64,000 bases of DNA from Paenibacillus marchantiae (GCF_028771845.1 NZ_CP118270.1:2418001-2482000); one strand, 5' to 3'; positions 55,573 to 64,000 are shown, counted from the stretch's first letter. Notes: generated by a model from the letters alone, not told the origin. Program-made: numbers and translations.

Positions 55573-56415
55573 ATGTCTTACAGTCAAAAGAGGAAATTAA
55601 CAAACTCTATCATTTTTATCGTTTTGGCGCTTGGTGCTATTGCGATGATTGCACCACTGATCTGGATGTTGTCCACTTCCGTGAAGGAGAAGCAGGATGT
55701 GTTCGCGCTTCCGCCCGTGTGGATACCTGAAGTGTTCCAATTCGGAAAGTATAAGGAAATTTGGGAAGCAGGTCCGTTACTCAGCGGGGTCAAAAACAGC
55801 TTGATCGTGGCGGTCAGTGTTACCGTTGTCGGGACGTTTACGTCAAGTATCGCTGCCTTTGCTTTTGCCAAATTGAGATTTCCGCATAAAAACAAACTGT
55901 TTCTAGCTTTGCTCGCATCGATGATGATTCCGTATCCGACAGTCATGATTCCGCAATTCATCATGTTCTCGAAGCTGGGCTGGGTGGACACACTGCTGCC
56001 ACTTATTGTTCCAGGATTATTTGGTAACGTCGTCATGATCTTCTTCCTTCGTCAATACCTGCTTAGTGTGCCTGATGCCATTATTGAAGCAGCGAAAATT
56101 GATGGCAGCTCCTATTTCCGACTGTACTCGAGCATTACGTTTCCGCTCATTAAACCGGCGATTGCAGCTCAGCTGATTCTCTGGTTCATGGGCATCTGGA
56201 ACGATTATCTAGCACCAATTATTTATCTGAATTCACCTGAAAAACAGACCTTGCAGCTCGTTATAGCAAACTTCAATGCCACGTATGCGATCCAGACGGA
56301 TTACCCGCTGATTATGGCAGCGTCCATTGTTGCGCTGTTGCCGGTATTGATCATCTTCCTGATCTTCCAGAAACAGATTATTGAATCGGTAGCAATCTCT
56401 GGAGTGAAAGGATGA
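55573..56415 (+). CDS. Sugar ABC transporter permease (AraQ/MsmG-like)
   Basis: The 280-residue partner permease has six spans, the family N-terminus (PLIWMLSTSVKEKQDVFALPP) and an EAA loop (IEAAKIDGSSYFRLYSSITFPLIKP). It lies 26 bp after the AraP-like gene, with a GGAG site. Its stop overlaps the ATG of the following GH43 gene by 4 nt (ATGA), a mark of translational coupling between import and degradation. Confidence 0.9.
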   Translation: MSYSQKRKLTNSIIFIVLALGAIAMIAPLIWMLSTSVKEKQDVFALPPVWIPEVFQFGKYKEIWEAGPLLSGVKNSLIVAVSVTVVGTFTSSIAAFAFAKLRFPHKNKLFLALLASMMIPYPTVMIPQFIMFSKLGWVDTLLPLIVPGLFGNVVMIFFLRQYLLSVPDAIIEAAKIDGSSYFRLYSSITFPLIKPAIAAQLILWFMGIWNDYLAPIIYLNSPEKQTLQLVIANFNATYAIQTDYPLIMAASIVALLPVLIIFLIFQKQIIESVAISGVKG

Positions 56416-57893
56416 ATCTGCGGAGAACATTCCGCGGGTGGACGAATTCAGGAAAAGGAGTTGTTGCTTCGATGTTGCTGCTGTTGTTGGTTGGGGCTAC
56501 AGGCTGTTCTGGAGAAGGAGCAGGGGAAGCGGTGTCCCCGCCGGTCTTTCCTGAGGCTCCCCAAGATACCCAATTGTATGACACCTCCATTCTGGACGAC
56601 GAATCCCGTTGGACGGTGAACAATGCGCATGATCCGGCCATTATCAAAACAGATCAGGGATATTACGTTTATTCGACCGATGTTCGTGTAGCAGGAGAAG
56701 CGAAACCCGGCGTCATGGTACGCAAATCGGATGATCTGATCAACTGGTCATGGGTAGGTCAGGCTTTGCCGGGTATTCCGAAGGAAGCCCTCGATTGGAC
56801 TGGGGCAGTAAATTTGTGGGCACCGGATGTGATTCAGGTTGGTGACACCTACCGGATGTATTATTCGGCTTCGTCTTTTGGTAGTACGCGTTCGGCTATT
56901 GGTTTGCAGACATCCTCGTCCCCAGAGGGTCCTTGGACAGATGAAGGGTTGGTTGTTAAAACATCTGAGAACGAAAAGGATAAGTTAAATGCCATCGATG
57001 CCAATCCGGTATTGGATGCCGAAGGCAATTCGTGGATGGTCTACGGTTCCTTTTTTGACGGGATATATATTGCACCTCTCGATCCGGAAACCGGAAAGTT
57101 CAAGGAAGAGGGGTATGGTACACGCATTGCCTCCCGTGATCGTGCTACGGAAGAAGGTGCGGTGGAGGGGCCATATATTGTGTATAACCCGGAGTTCAAA
57201 AAGTATTATTTATTCGTCTCGTATGATTCTTTATTCGAAGATTATAACGTGCGTGTAGCCCGTGCTGATTCCATTACAGGCCCCTACACGGATGTAAATG
57301 GCATGAACATGCTGGATACAGAGCATCTGCCTCAATACGAAGTCGGAACCAAAATTCTGGGTGGCTATCGCTTCACCGAAGGTGAGGGTTGGGTTGCACC
57401 AGGACATAACTCGGTCCTTAAGGATGGCGACGATTATTATATCGTGCATCATGCGAGAGGCGAGACGGATAAAAACTGGCCGTATCTGCATGTACGTAAA
57501 ATGCTGTGGACCAAGGACGGCTGGCCTGTTGTGTCAGCAGAACGTTATGCAGGTGAGTACGCACAGGACATTCCGAAGTCGATGATCGCCGGGGAGTGGG
57601 AAGGCCTGGCTGTTGATCCATCGGTAGACGGACAGGTGCAGGCAGTGCCTTACACTTTGCAAGCCAACGGCAAATTGAAAAGCGAAAACGGTTCAGGCAA
57701 ATGGACGTTTGACGGCAAACAAACACTGACGCTGGAGTGGAAAGAAAGCCCGTGGGGCGGAGCTTCCACAGAAGAGCTGAAGCTGCTCCCGTCCTGGGAC
57801 TGGGAGCGAAGCCAGCCTGCACTTGTGGTTACTGGCCTGAGCGACCGCGGCATTGCTGTCTGGGGCAAGCAGATTAGCGCAGCGGAGAAATAG
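56412..57893 (+). CDS. GH43 arabinanase lipoprotein with C-terminal domain (Abn2-like)
   Basis: The 493-residue protein has a lipobox VGATGC with Cys33, so it is anchored to the outer membrane face. The GH43 propeller (about 60-375) has catalytic Asp in NAHDPAIIK, Asp in AIDANPV and Glu in GAVEGPYIVY. The C-terminal domain (about 390-490) resembles the lipocalin-like tail of Bacillus Abn2. It would trim arabinan near the importer. It begins within the stop of the permease gene. The C-terminal coding end runs straight into the structured repeat region. Confidence 0.88.
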   Translation: MNLRRTFRGWTNSGKGVVASMLLLLLVGATGCSGEGAGEAVSPPVFPEAPQDTQLYDTSILDDESRWTVNNAHDPAIIKTDQGYYVYSTDVRVAGEAKPGVMVRKSDDLINWSWVGQALPGIPKEALDWTGAVNLWAPDVIQVGDTYRMYYSASSFGSTRSAIGLQTSSSPEGPWTDEGLVVKTSENEKDKLNAIDANPVLDAEGNSWMVYGSFFDGIYIAPLDPETGKFKEEGYGTRIASRDRATEEGAVEGPYIVYNPEFKKYYLFVSYDSLFEDYNVRVARADSITGPYTDVNGMNMLDTEHLPQYEVGTKILGGYRFTEGEGWVAPGHNSVLKDGDDYYIVHHARGETDKNWPYLHVRKMLWTKDGWPVVSAERYAGEYAQDIPKSMIAGEWEGLAVDPSVDGQVQAVPYTLQANGKLKSENGSGKWTFDGKQTLTLEWKESPWGGASTEELKLLPSWDWERSQPALVVTGLSDRGIAVWGKQISAAEK

Positions 57894-57926
57894 AGAGCCG
57901 CAGATATGGCTCGAAGTTTGGAATTG

Positions 57927-58210
57927 GAGCTGGCCGAGAAAATACGGCCAGCCATGCATTTAGTGGGGAGAGTCGCCCGAGCGAAGCGCGACCCCATAGA
58001 TACAGAGCCACACCGATGGCTCGGAGTTGGATTTGGTTCAGCGAGCGTGGTTAGAGCGAAGCTGTTGCTTTTAAGGTGCACAAGCAGCGTAGGGGGAGGA
58101 AGGAGCCGAAGGAGCGTCTTTGGCATCCGATTTCAACCGCTAAGAGCGGTTGAAATCGGAGGACAAGAGAGCGACAAGGCCCTGCCACCCCCGAAGCGTC
58201 CGCGGTGCAC
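57927..58210. repeat. Structured intergenic repeat, copy 1
   Basis: This is the first of two tandem, similar units of about 285 bp. It contains hairpins GCTGGCCG/CGGCCAGC (57929-57952), GAGCCA/TGGCTC (about 58006-58023) and a perfect 16-bp stem TCCGATTTCAACCGCT/AGCGGTTGAAATCGGA with a 3-nt loop (58126-58160). GGTGCAC near 58075 can pair with GTGCACC near 58203, closing the whole unit. No gene is in it. Open frames on both strands come from its GC-rich sequence. A further fragment with the GAGCC..GGCTC module is at 57894-57926. Confidence 0.85.
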
Positions 58211-58211
58211 C

Positions 58212-58509
58212 AAGAGCTGGCCCGAGAAAAAAGGCCAGCCATGCATTTAGTGGGGAGAGTCGCCTGAGCGAAGCGGGCGACCCCATAGATACAGAGCCAC
58301 ACTGATGGCTCGGAGTTAGATTTGATTCCAGCGAGCGCGGTTAGAGCGAAGCTGTTGCTTTTAAGGTGCACAAGCAGCGAAGGGGGAGGAAGGAGCCGAA
58401 GGAGCGTCTTTGGCATCCGATTTCAACCGCCAAGAGCGGTGGGAAAAAGAAATCGGAGGACAAGAGAGCGACAAGGCCTTGCCACCCCCGAAGCGTCCGC
58501 GGTGCACCA
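58212..58509. repeat. Structured intergenic repeat, copy 2
   Basis: Aligned with copy 1 at an offset of about 285 bp, with only scattered changes. GCTGGCC/GGCCAGC, GTCGCC/GGGCGAC and GAGCCA/TGGCTC are kept. The long central hairpin has lost its right arm to an insertion and mismatches (58430-58460). After it, 58510-58596 is the leader of the third GH43 gene. Confidence 0.85.
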
Positions 58510-58596
58510 GCAAAATAGTTTTTGCACTTTATGCATCAGCTGTTTTCAAATCTTCACTCCGAGCCATACACACACATTTGAAAGGGGAGCATTCCC

Positions 58597-59577
58597 ATGA
58601 CTGATTCCATTACATTTACCAATCCCATCCTGGAGCAGCGAGCTGATCCGTGGGTGTACCGTCACACAGACGGGTACTATTATTTCTCAGCTTCGGTGCC
58701 AGCCTTTGACCGGATTGAGATTCGGCGTGCACAAACCCTGGAAGAGTTGAGAGATGCCGAGCCGGTAACGGCGTGGCACAAACATGATACAGGACCGATG
58801 AGTGCCAACATTTGGGCACCTGAAATTCATTTTATCGATGGAAAATGGTACATACATTATGCTGCAGCCCATACCAGCGAAACCAATGAGGGCCTTTTCG
58901 ACCACCGCATGTATGTGCTGGAAAATGACTCGGCCAACCCGCTCGAAGGCGCGTGGGTAGAGAAGGGACAGATTCGGACGCGTTGGGAGACGTTTTCCTT
59001 GGATGCAACGACGTTTGAACACAAAGGTACCCGTTATTTGGTATGGGCGCAAAAGGCCCCGGACATTCCGGGTAACTCTAACCTGTACATTGCCCAAATG
59101 GAAAATCCGTGGACTCTCCGTGGTGAGCAGGTCATGATTTCTACACCGGAATATGATTGGGAGATCATCGGCTTCAAGGTAAATGAAGGGGCAGCAGTGT
59201 TACATCGCAATGGGCGGATCTTCATTGGTTACTCGGCGAGTGCGACCGACTATAATTATTGTATGGGTTTGCTCACCGCAGATGAAGATGCCGACTTGCT
59301 TGATCCAGCGAGCTGGGTGAAATCACCTAAGCCGGTATTCCAGACGTGTGAAGCGAATGGTCAATATGGTCCGGGTCACAACAGCTTTACGGTATCACCG
59401 GACGGCAAAACAGATATTCTGATCTATCACGCACGAAACTACAAGGACATCGAGGGAGATCCTCTCTATGATCCAAACCGTCACGCCCGCGCGCAGGTTA
59501 TTCGCTGGAACGAAGATGGCACACCTGACTTTGGAGTCCCTGTTCCAGATGGGAAGGCTGCGGCTGAAGCTAAATAA
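58597..59577 (+). CDS. GH43 arabinofuranosidase/exo-arabinanase (cytosolic)
   Basis: The 326-residue protein has the GH43 propeller fold and no signal peptide. Likely catalytic residues are Asp in RADPWVYR, Asp in SLDATTFEH and Glu in VNEGAAVL. WAPEIHFIDGKWYIHYAA is the family core. It would act on imported arabino-oligosaccharides and be the cytosolic partner of the two exported GH43 enzymes and of GH51. AAAGGGGAG precedes the ATG. It is separated from the transporter operon by the structured repeat and closes with its own terminator. Confidence 0.87.
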   Translation: MTDSITFTNPILEQRADPWVYRHTDGYYYFSASVPAFDRIEIRRAQTLEELRDAEPVTAWHKHDTGPMSANIWAPEIHFIDGKWYIHYAAAHTSETNEGLFDHRMYVLENDSANPLEGAWVEKGQIRTRWETFSLDATTFEHKGTRYLVWAQKAPDIPGNSNLYIAQMENPWTLRGEQVMISTPEYDWEIIGFKVNEGAAVLHRNGRIFIGYSASATDYNYCMGLLTADEDADLLDPASWVKSPKPVFQTCEANGQYGPGHNSFTVSPDGKTDILIYHARNYKDIEGDPLYDPNRHARAQVIRWNEDGTPDFGVPVPDGKAAAEAK

Positions 59578-59603
59578 TAATACTGCTAAAGTTTTAATAT
59601 AGT

Positions 59604-59642
59604 AAGCCCTTAGTCAGCGAGCCATGCTGATTAGGGGCTTTT
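59604..59642 (+). terminator. Intrinsic terminator of the arabinan locus
   Basis: AAGCCCTTAGTCAGC pairs with GCTGATTAGGGGCTT (with wobbles) around the loop, followed by a short T run. Confidence 0.7.
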
Positions 59643-59770
59643 ACTTATGTACACATTGAGAAGGAAGACTTGAAGACGGATACGAGGGTCTGCATATTAG
59701 CAACCATCCCGTGACCAATGCGTATGAGGAGTATACAATTCACTATACACATAATATTAGGAGGCCATAT

Positions 59771-60616
59771 ATGGATTCACGCGAGACATTGGACCGGGAG
59801 CTGGAACAGATTTTAAAATGGGAAAAAGGGCAGAAGGACTTGTTTATTTGGGACAAAATTGGTCGTTTGCCGTTTGCCATGCTGGATAAAGTTATGCCCA
59901 AAGCGCTGAAACAGAAGATTGGAGACTCGCTGAACGAAGTTGGTCAGTATGTGCAGAATGGCGGGAAATTTCTCGTCCAGAAAAAGAAGGTAGCTGAGCT
60001 GCTCCGAGAGGAAGCGACCAAATCCGGTTATTCCATGAAGGCCGATACCTCTTACGATGAACAGGATGAAGAGGCAAGAGATACGACGAAAATCCACAGT
60101 GTGGATGGTTTACCGCTTGAAGTATTGGATCGCACTGCTGATAACATTACGGACAGTCGAACGAGGTTTGCTGCTGCACAAGGGGCCGCAACAGGTATCG
60201 GCGGCATTGTAACGATTGCGGCGGATATTCCGATGGTGATGGGGCTTTCCCTGAAGGTGCTGCAGGAGATGGCGCTATGCTACGGATATGATCCCGACGA
60301 ACCCCAAGAGCGCATATTTATCGTCAAATGTCTGCAATTCTCCTCTGCTGATATTGTGGGCAAAAAAGCAATAATGGATGAACTCGCCGATTACGATAAT
60401 CCGGACAAGCAGGTTGAGGTTATCTCTCAAATGCAGGGCTGGCGGGAGGTTTTTAATTCCTACAGTGAATCGTTTGGTTGGAAAAAGCTGTTTCAGCTTA
60501 TTCCGATTGCCGGCATGGTATTCGGTTCGGTAAGCAACAAAAATACGATTCGTGATGTTGCGGAAGCCGGAAAAATGCTGTACAAAAAACGGCTCATTCT
60601 TCAGCGTTTGAAATAA
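59771..60616 (+). CDS. EcsC-family protein
   Basis: The 281-residue protein fits the EcsC family: the central AAQGAATGIGGIVTIAADIPMVMGLSLKVLQEMALCYGYD with hydrophobic segments, and a C-terminal FGSVSNKNTIRDVAEAGKMLYKKR. EcsC proteins are linked to ABC transporters of the Ecs type in Bacillus, but no Ecs ATPase gene is here and the function is unknown. TAGGAGG lies 6 nt before ATG 59771, so the longer frame from 59711 is not used. Confidence 0.82.
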   Translation: MDSRETLDRELEQILKWEKGQKDLFIWDKIGRLPFAMLDKVMPKALKQKIGDSLNEVGQYVQNGGKFLVQKKKVAELLREEATKSGYSMKADTSYDEQDEEARDTTKIHSVDGLPLEVLDRTADNITDSRTRFAAAQGAATGIGGIVTIAADIPMVMGLSLKVLQEMALCYGYDPDEPQERIFIVKCLQFSSADIVGKKAIMDELADYDNPDKQVEVISQMQGWREVFNSYSESFGWKKLFQLIPIAGMVFGSVSNKNTIRDVAEAGKMLYKKRLILQRLK

Positions 60617-60652
60617 TGTTACAGAAAACTTAACTGGAAGAGATGAATTTAC

Positions 60653-60874
60653 ATGTTAAACAAACAAGGTTTCTATGATCTTTTAAACCGCAACAACATA
60701 GTTTACGAGAGCTTTGAACATCCAGCAGTATACACTATGGAGGAAATATTCTCTCATGATGTTCCACATACAGAACATATCGTTAAAAGTCTATTTCTAC
60801 ACAAAGCGGCGACCTCTCCCCGATGGAATTCGGGAAAAGGTCGCCGCTTTTATCTTTTTTTATTGCTAACTTGA
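60653..60874 (+). pseudogene. Truncated YbaK/ProX-like tRNA-editing gene
   Basis: The first 49 residues (FYDLLNRNNIVYESFEHPAVYTMEE and HIVKSLFLH) match the N-terminus of YbaK/ProX-like aminoacyl-tRNA deacylases, which are normally about 150-165 residues. The similarity then ends within a terminator stem at 60803, and the frame runs on with unrelated residues. The rest, with the conserved Lys-containing core, is missing, so it is probably non-functional. Confidence 0.7.
60803..60856 (+). terminator. Intrinsic terminator after the YbaK remnant
   Basis: AAAGCGGCGACCT (60803-60815) pairs perfectly with AGGTCGCCGCTTT (60838-60850) and is followed by a T-rich stretch. It can also serve the convergent Fsr-type gene. 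Confidence 0.85.
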
Positions 60875-60938
60875 GGAGTTATGACTAAACCAGATTGAGG
60901 CGAAAACCCCTTTTCAAGTGGCTGAATGTCTATATTCC

Positions 60939-62213
60939 TTATTCTTCGCTACCGTTCTCTTCCGCCCAGCGGTTCAGCAACTTATCCGATGGAAGCAGGA
61001 AGGTGAAGATACCGATCAGTGGCAGGAAGCTGCACATCTGCATAACTGGAGATACGCCGAACACGTCGATCCAGTTCCCCAGCACGAGTGCTCCCAGACC
61101 GCCCATACCAAATGCCAGACCAGTAATCAGGCCGGAGACGGTTCCGATTTTGCCTGGAATCAGCATTTGCGCATACACAACGGTCACCGAGAAACTGGAC
61201 AACATGATGAACCCAATAATACTCAGCAACACGGCTGTCCAGAACAAATTGGCGTAAGGCAGCAGAAGCGCCAGTGGAGCGGCCCCGGCCATCGACAGGA
61301 AGATCATGTTACGTTTACCGAAGCGATCCGCCAGTGGACCACCAAAGAACGTACCAAGAGCCCCAGCCGCCAGGAACAGGAAGATATAGATCTGTGCGTC
61401 CTCTGTGGACAAGTTAAATGTATCCTTCAGGTTAAACGCATAGAAGCTGCCGATCGAAGCGACATACCACGAACGGACAAAGACAAGCAGAATCAAAATG
61501 GTTATGGCAGCAGCAATCTTTTTACGTAATGCTGGATTGGGTGCACGACGAGCTGCCGCCTGTCTGCGCAAATATCCTCCCGATTGCAGCATGCGTCCAT
61601 ACCAGCGAGCGATATAGATTTGAACCGCAATTCCCGCAGCTGCAATGCCCGTGAATCCGATGGCACCAAACAACCCAAACGGGATGAAAATCCATCTGGT
61701 GAGCAATGGGGCGAGAGACTGACCGGCATTACCACCCACCTGGAAGATCGACTGAGCCAGACCTCTACGAGGCCCTGAGGCCATATGGGATACCCGTGAA
61801 CCCTCTGGATGGAACGCCGCCGAACCGAGACCAACAAAGATGACGGAGATCAGGACGGCCATATAACTGTCGGCGAAGGCAAGCAATAGCATACCGGTAA
61901 ACGTAAAGCCCATGCCGATGGGCAGAATGGAGGGTGTCGGTTTTTTATCAGCAAAATAGCCTACAACAGGCTGCATGATGGACGCAGTAAAGTTAATAGC
62001 AAACGAAATCCATCCGATCTGTGTATACGTGAGATGCATGGAGTCTTTCAGAATTGGAAAAATAGCTGGAATGACAGATTGGATTGAATCGTTGAACAAA
62101 TGGACCAGACTGATGGCAATTAAGATCCGATAAACGGTACCTTGAGCATCCAATCCGGGTGGAGCTTTTGAACGCGCAGCGGCGTCTTTGGATAATGAAT
62201 TTTGCATGGACAT
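60939..62213 (-). CDS. Fosmidomycin-resistance-like MFS exporter (Fsr)
   Basis: The 424-residue MFS protein has about 12 spans. The start region HLFNDSIQSVIPAIFPILKD with SFAINFTASIMQPVVG and the block AFHPEGSRVSHMAS with GLAQSIFQVGGNAG are typical of the Fsr family, which exports fosmidomycin and related small molecules. The ATG at 62211-62213 follows AAAGGAGAA at 6 nt; the frame to 62240 has no site. The true substrate is unknown. Confidence 0.87.
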   Translation of the reverse strand: MSMQNSLSKDAAARSKAPPGLDAQGTVYRILIAISLVHLFNDSIQSVIPAIFPILKDSMHLTYTQIGWISFAINFTASIMQPVVGYFADKKPTPSILPIGMGFTFTGMLLLAFADSYMAVLISVIFVGLGSAAFHPEGSRVSHMASGPRRGLAQSIFQVGGNAGQSLAPLLTRWIFIPFGLFGAIGFTGIAAAGIAVQIYIARWYGRMLQSGGYLRRQAAARRAPNPALRKKIAAAITILILLVFVRSWYVASIGSFYAFNLKDTFNLSTEDAQIYIFLFLAAGALGTFFGGPLADRFGKRNMIFLSMAGAAPLALLLPYANLFWTAVLLSIIGFIMLSSFSVTVVYAQMLIPGKIGTVSGLITGLAFGMGGLGALVLGNWIDVFGVSPVMQMCSFLPLIGIFTFLLPSDKLLNRWAEENGSEE

Positions 62214-62424
62214 GAACAGTTCTCCTTTGGTCGCGGTCACGAGGGATCAGCGCCTGATGATGTGATGTGCCTAAGCATATTGTTACATAATAGGACAGAT
62301 TTGAAAGGTCGACAAGGGGAACAGGGGAAATTAACGTTCTCATTTTAATGTAAACTATTGATATACTTTAAAGAATCTACTATTAAATTTCTACTAAATC
62401 AGAAATGATAAAGGACTGATCCAT

Positions 62425-62637
62425 ATGAAATCGCTATCACCATATGTTCTTGCCAAACGTAATTTGGCGATGACCATTCTATTTATGGCAGTCATGACTT
62501 TTCTGGCTATCTATGTTGCATCGACGTCTCTGTACTTTGCTATCGGATTTTTTGTGGTTGTTCAGTCTATAGGTGTACTTATGCTGAGACATTACATCAA
62601 AAAAGTGAAAGAACTGAAGGAAGACAGTAACCCTTGA
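62425..62637 (+). CDS. Small two-span membrane protein, unknown
   Basis: The 70-residue protein has two hydrophobic segments (about 15-32 and 37-52) and a charged C-terminal tail (RHYIKKVKELKEDSNP). AAAGGA precedes the ATG by 9 nt. Family not recognised. It is divergent from the Fsr-type gene and ends at a strong terminator. Confidence 0.6.
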   Translation: MKSLSPYVLAKRNLAMTILFMAVMTFLAIYVASTSLYFAIGFFVVVQSIGVLMLRHYIKKVKELKEDSNP

Positions 62638-62696
62638 ATGCTAGTCCAATCCATACGATTGGTTGCAAACGCCCACGTTCCATAGCATACAAAAAA

Positions 62697-62738
62697 ACAA
62701 AAGCCGAACTTCTTCAGATCGAAGAGTTCGGCTTTTGT
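62697..62738. terminator. Bidirectional intrinsic terminator
   Basis: ACAAAAGCCGAACT-type arms (62697-62710 and 62725-62738) pair around a 14-nt loop, between the small membrane gene and queF. Confidence 0.85.
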
Positions 62739-62788
62739 GTGTTCAATAATTTTATTTTGTACAAAGCATAATTGGTGTATCTACCAAA

Positions 62789-63280
62789 TTAACGATTATC
62801 TATCGTCTCTGGATACATATCATGGTTCATCATGCGGTGCTCGGCCATTTGCTCATACTTCGTCCCCGGTTTACCGTAGTTGGTGTACGGATCGATGGAA
62901 ATGCCGCCGCGCGGCGTGAATTTGCCCCATACTTCAATGAAGCGTGGGTCCATCAGCTTAATCAGGTCGTTCATGATGATGTTCACACAATCCTCGTGGA
63001 AATCACCATGGTTGCGGAAGCTGAACAGGTACAGCTTAAGTGACTTGCTCTCCACCATTTTCACATCAGGGATGTAGCTGATATAGATCGTTGCAAAGTC
63101 CGGCTGACCCGTGATCGGGCACAGGCTGGTGAACTCCGGGCAGTTGAATTTGACAAAATAATCCCGGTACGGGTGTTTGTTATCGAAGTTTTCCAGAATA
63201 CCTGGATCATATTCAAACGTATATTTTACGCCCTGGTTACCCAGCAACGTTAGATCTTGCATTTCATCAGGTTGTCTCAT
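62789..63280 (-). CDS. queF: NADPH-dependent 7-cyano-7-deazaguanine reductase QueF
   Basis: The 163-residue short-form QueF has nucleophile Cys54 and Asp61 in [32 protein letters not shown] with the substrate-binding Glu and the family hallmark, and [16 protein letters not shown] near the C-terminus. It reduces preQ0 to preQ1 in queuosine synthesis. It lies 126 bp downstream of queE on the same strand. An AAGGAG site is about 13 nt from the ATG. The C-terminus is intact. Confidence 0.95.
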   Translation of the reverse strand: MRQPDEMQDLTLLGNQGVKYTFEYDPGILENFDNKHPYRDYFVKFNCPEFTSLCPITGQPDFATIYISYIPDVKMVESKSLKLYLFSFRNHGDFHEDCVNIIMNDLIKLMDPRFIEVWGKFTPRGGISIDPYTNYGKPGTKYEQMAEHRMMNHDMYPETIDNR

Positions 63281-63406
63281 GGATTCGTAAACGCTCCTTA
63301 TTTCCGGCGACGCACGAAGCTTACCGGTATATATGATAGGCCATCTTAGCCTCTGGTTGTTCCCAAAATTACATCATGCCGCCCATTATTCCATCCAAAT
63401 AGCCCA

Positions 63407-64000
63407 TCAGACGCCGCGTTTGTTGCCCCAAACAAGGGTATGCAGCTGTGGCAGCACACGAACGTCGTTCAGATCATCGGATGCACTGACTTGATCAATC
63501 AGCCACTCATAACGGGCAAGCAGCGAAGTCGCCAGATCTGGGGTATCAGCAGAAGTGACATCCGGGTTCCCGGTTTGCAAAAATAAATCTGTGCCCGGAT
63601 ACCGTGCATGCACACGGCGGGCATAGTCCAAGTCTGTCTCATCGAAAATTACGATCTTCAGACTGTGACTTCGTTCCACCGGGCGAGCAGCCAGGCGATG
63701 GATCAGATCATCCAGCACAGCCCAGTCGGTGTTCATGCCTGAGCTGGGAGGCTTGGGCGAGACGGTGACTTCGTCAATGTCCGCCAGCCAAGACTGCCAA
63801 CGGGAGCCCTGCGTTTCTACCGCGGTGCGGATGCCGTTCTCCCGAAGCAGCTTAACCAATCCGCCCAGCGAAGCGAGCAGGGCAGGGTTGCCGCCTGAGA
63901 TGGTCACATGAGAGAAGCGTGAGCCGCCAACACGACGCAATTCCTCCCACACATCCTCCGGAGTAATCATCCGAATCAGGTCCTTGCCACTGCCGTCCCA
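63407..64000 (-). CDS. queE: 7-carboxy-7-deazaguanine synthase QueE (N-terminus outside window)
   Basis: The frame is open to base 64000 and the start lies beyond the window. At least 197 residues are present. TISGGNPAL is the radical-SAM GGEP-like motif region and TVSPKPPSSGMN the family signature. The CxxxCxxC cluster motif is upstream and outside; DGSGKDLIRMITPEDVW is the part after it. QueE turns CPH4 into CDG for queuosine. Its partner queF follows directly. A start at 63970 is not the real one. Confidence 0.88.
   Translation of the reverse strand, partial: WDGSGKDLIRMITPEDVWEELRRVGGSRFSHVTISGGNPALLASLGGLVKLLRENGIRTAVETQGSRWQSWLADIDEVTVSPKPPSSGMNTDWAVLDDLIHRLAARPVERSHSLKIVIFDETDLDYARRVHARYPGTDLFLQTGNPDVTSADTPDLATSLLARYEWLIDQVSASDDLNDVRVLPQLHTLVWGNKRGV

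Noticed and set aside
57650..58416. Two minus-strand frames that begin with the same MPKTLLRLLPPP-type peptide, and plus-strand frames of 64-114 codons
   Set aside because: They come from the GC-rich structured repeat, which is open in several frames on both strands. The peptide similarity follows from the DNA repeat. There are no ribosome sites.

Overview
The window looks like chromosomal DNA of a Paenibacillus-type firmicute. The signs are strong AGGAGG-type ribosome binding sites with frequent GTG and TTG starts, S-layer-homology and copper-amine-oxidase-like 'stalk' proteins, LplB/LplC/LipO-type sugar importers, a two-membrane-span AraC regulator of the YesS type, and a GH9/GH48 cellulase pair. 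I see no tRNA, rRNA, CRISPR array, prophage or intact insertion sequence. The genus call is inference from gene content, not a database match.

Layout. 0-8.8 kb holds housekeeping and stress genes: a ring-cleaving dioxygenase, a short-chain dehydrogenase, a cyclophilin lipoprotein, an MFS exporter and several small proteins, one of them a 53-residue membrane protein at 8202-8363. 8.9-12.2 kb holds a seven-span sensor kinase facing a short peptide gene and a ComQ-like isoprenyl-transferase-fold gene. 12.4-18.3 kb holds a secreted repeat protein, an acyltransferase, an LCP cell-wall ligase, a BcrC-like phosphatase and a chemoreceptor. 18.5-25 kb is the cellulase pair. 25-35.7 kb has an NlpC/P60 hydrolase, an ArsR-like regulator divergent from a GH51 arabinofuranosidase, a metallo-hydrolase, a decayed Lrp/AsnC gene, a heterodimeric ABC exporter and an SLH protein. 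36.9-46.5 kb is one long glycan operon (two permeases, binding lipoprotein, GH29 fucosidase, CBM9-like protein, transglutaminase-like protein, GH18), read towards its probable AraC-type regulator. 49.5-50.5 kb is an HxlR regulator and an NAD(P)H oxidoreductase. 50.7-59.6 kb is an arabinan locus (second ArsR-like regulator, three GH43 enzymes, an ABC importer), interrupted by a tandem, strongly structured non-coding repeat. 59.7-64 kb has an EcsC protein, a truncated YbaK-like gene, an Fsr-type exporter, queF and partial queE.

How the genes work together. The GH9 and GH48 enzymes attack crystalline cellulose from inside chains and from chain ends, and share a near-duplicate Fn3-Fn3-CBM3 tail. 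The arabinan locus forms a chain: a secreted endo-arabinanase and a lipoprotein arabinanase cut polymer, the importer takes up oligomers, and cytosolic GH43 and GH51 enzymes release arabinose. The 26-kb and 51-kb regulators are paralogues, each divergent from an arabinan gene, so they may form one regulon. The 37-46 kb operon imports a fucosylated glycan or glycopeptide and processes it in the cytosol, since none of its enzymes carries a signal peptide.

The most interesting candidate is at 8.9-12.2 kb. It pairs a precursor with an NHLP-type leader and a tail whose Trp is third from the end with a ComQ-like enzyme, next to a multi-span kinase. This could be an undescribed prenylated-peptide signalling system. 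The tandem structured repeat at 57.9-58.5 kb is the second.
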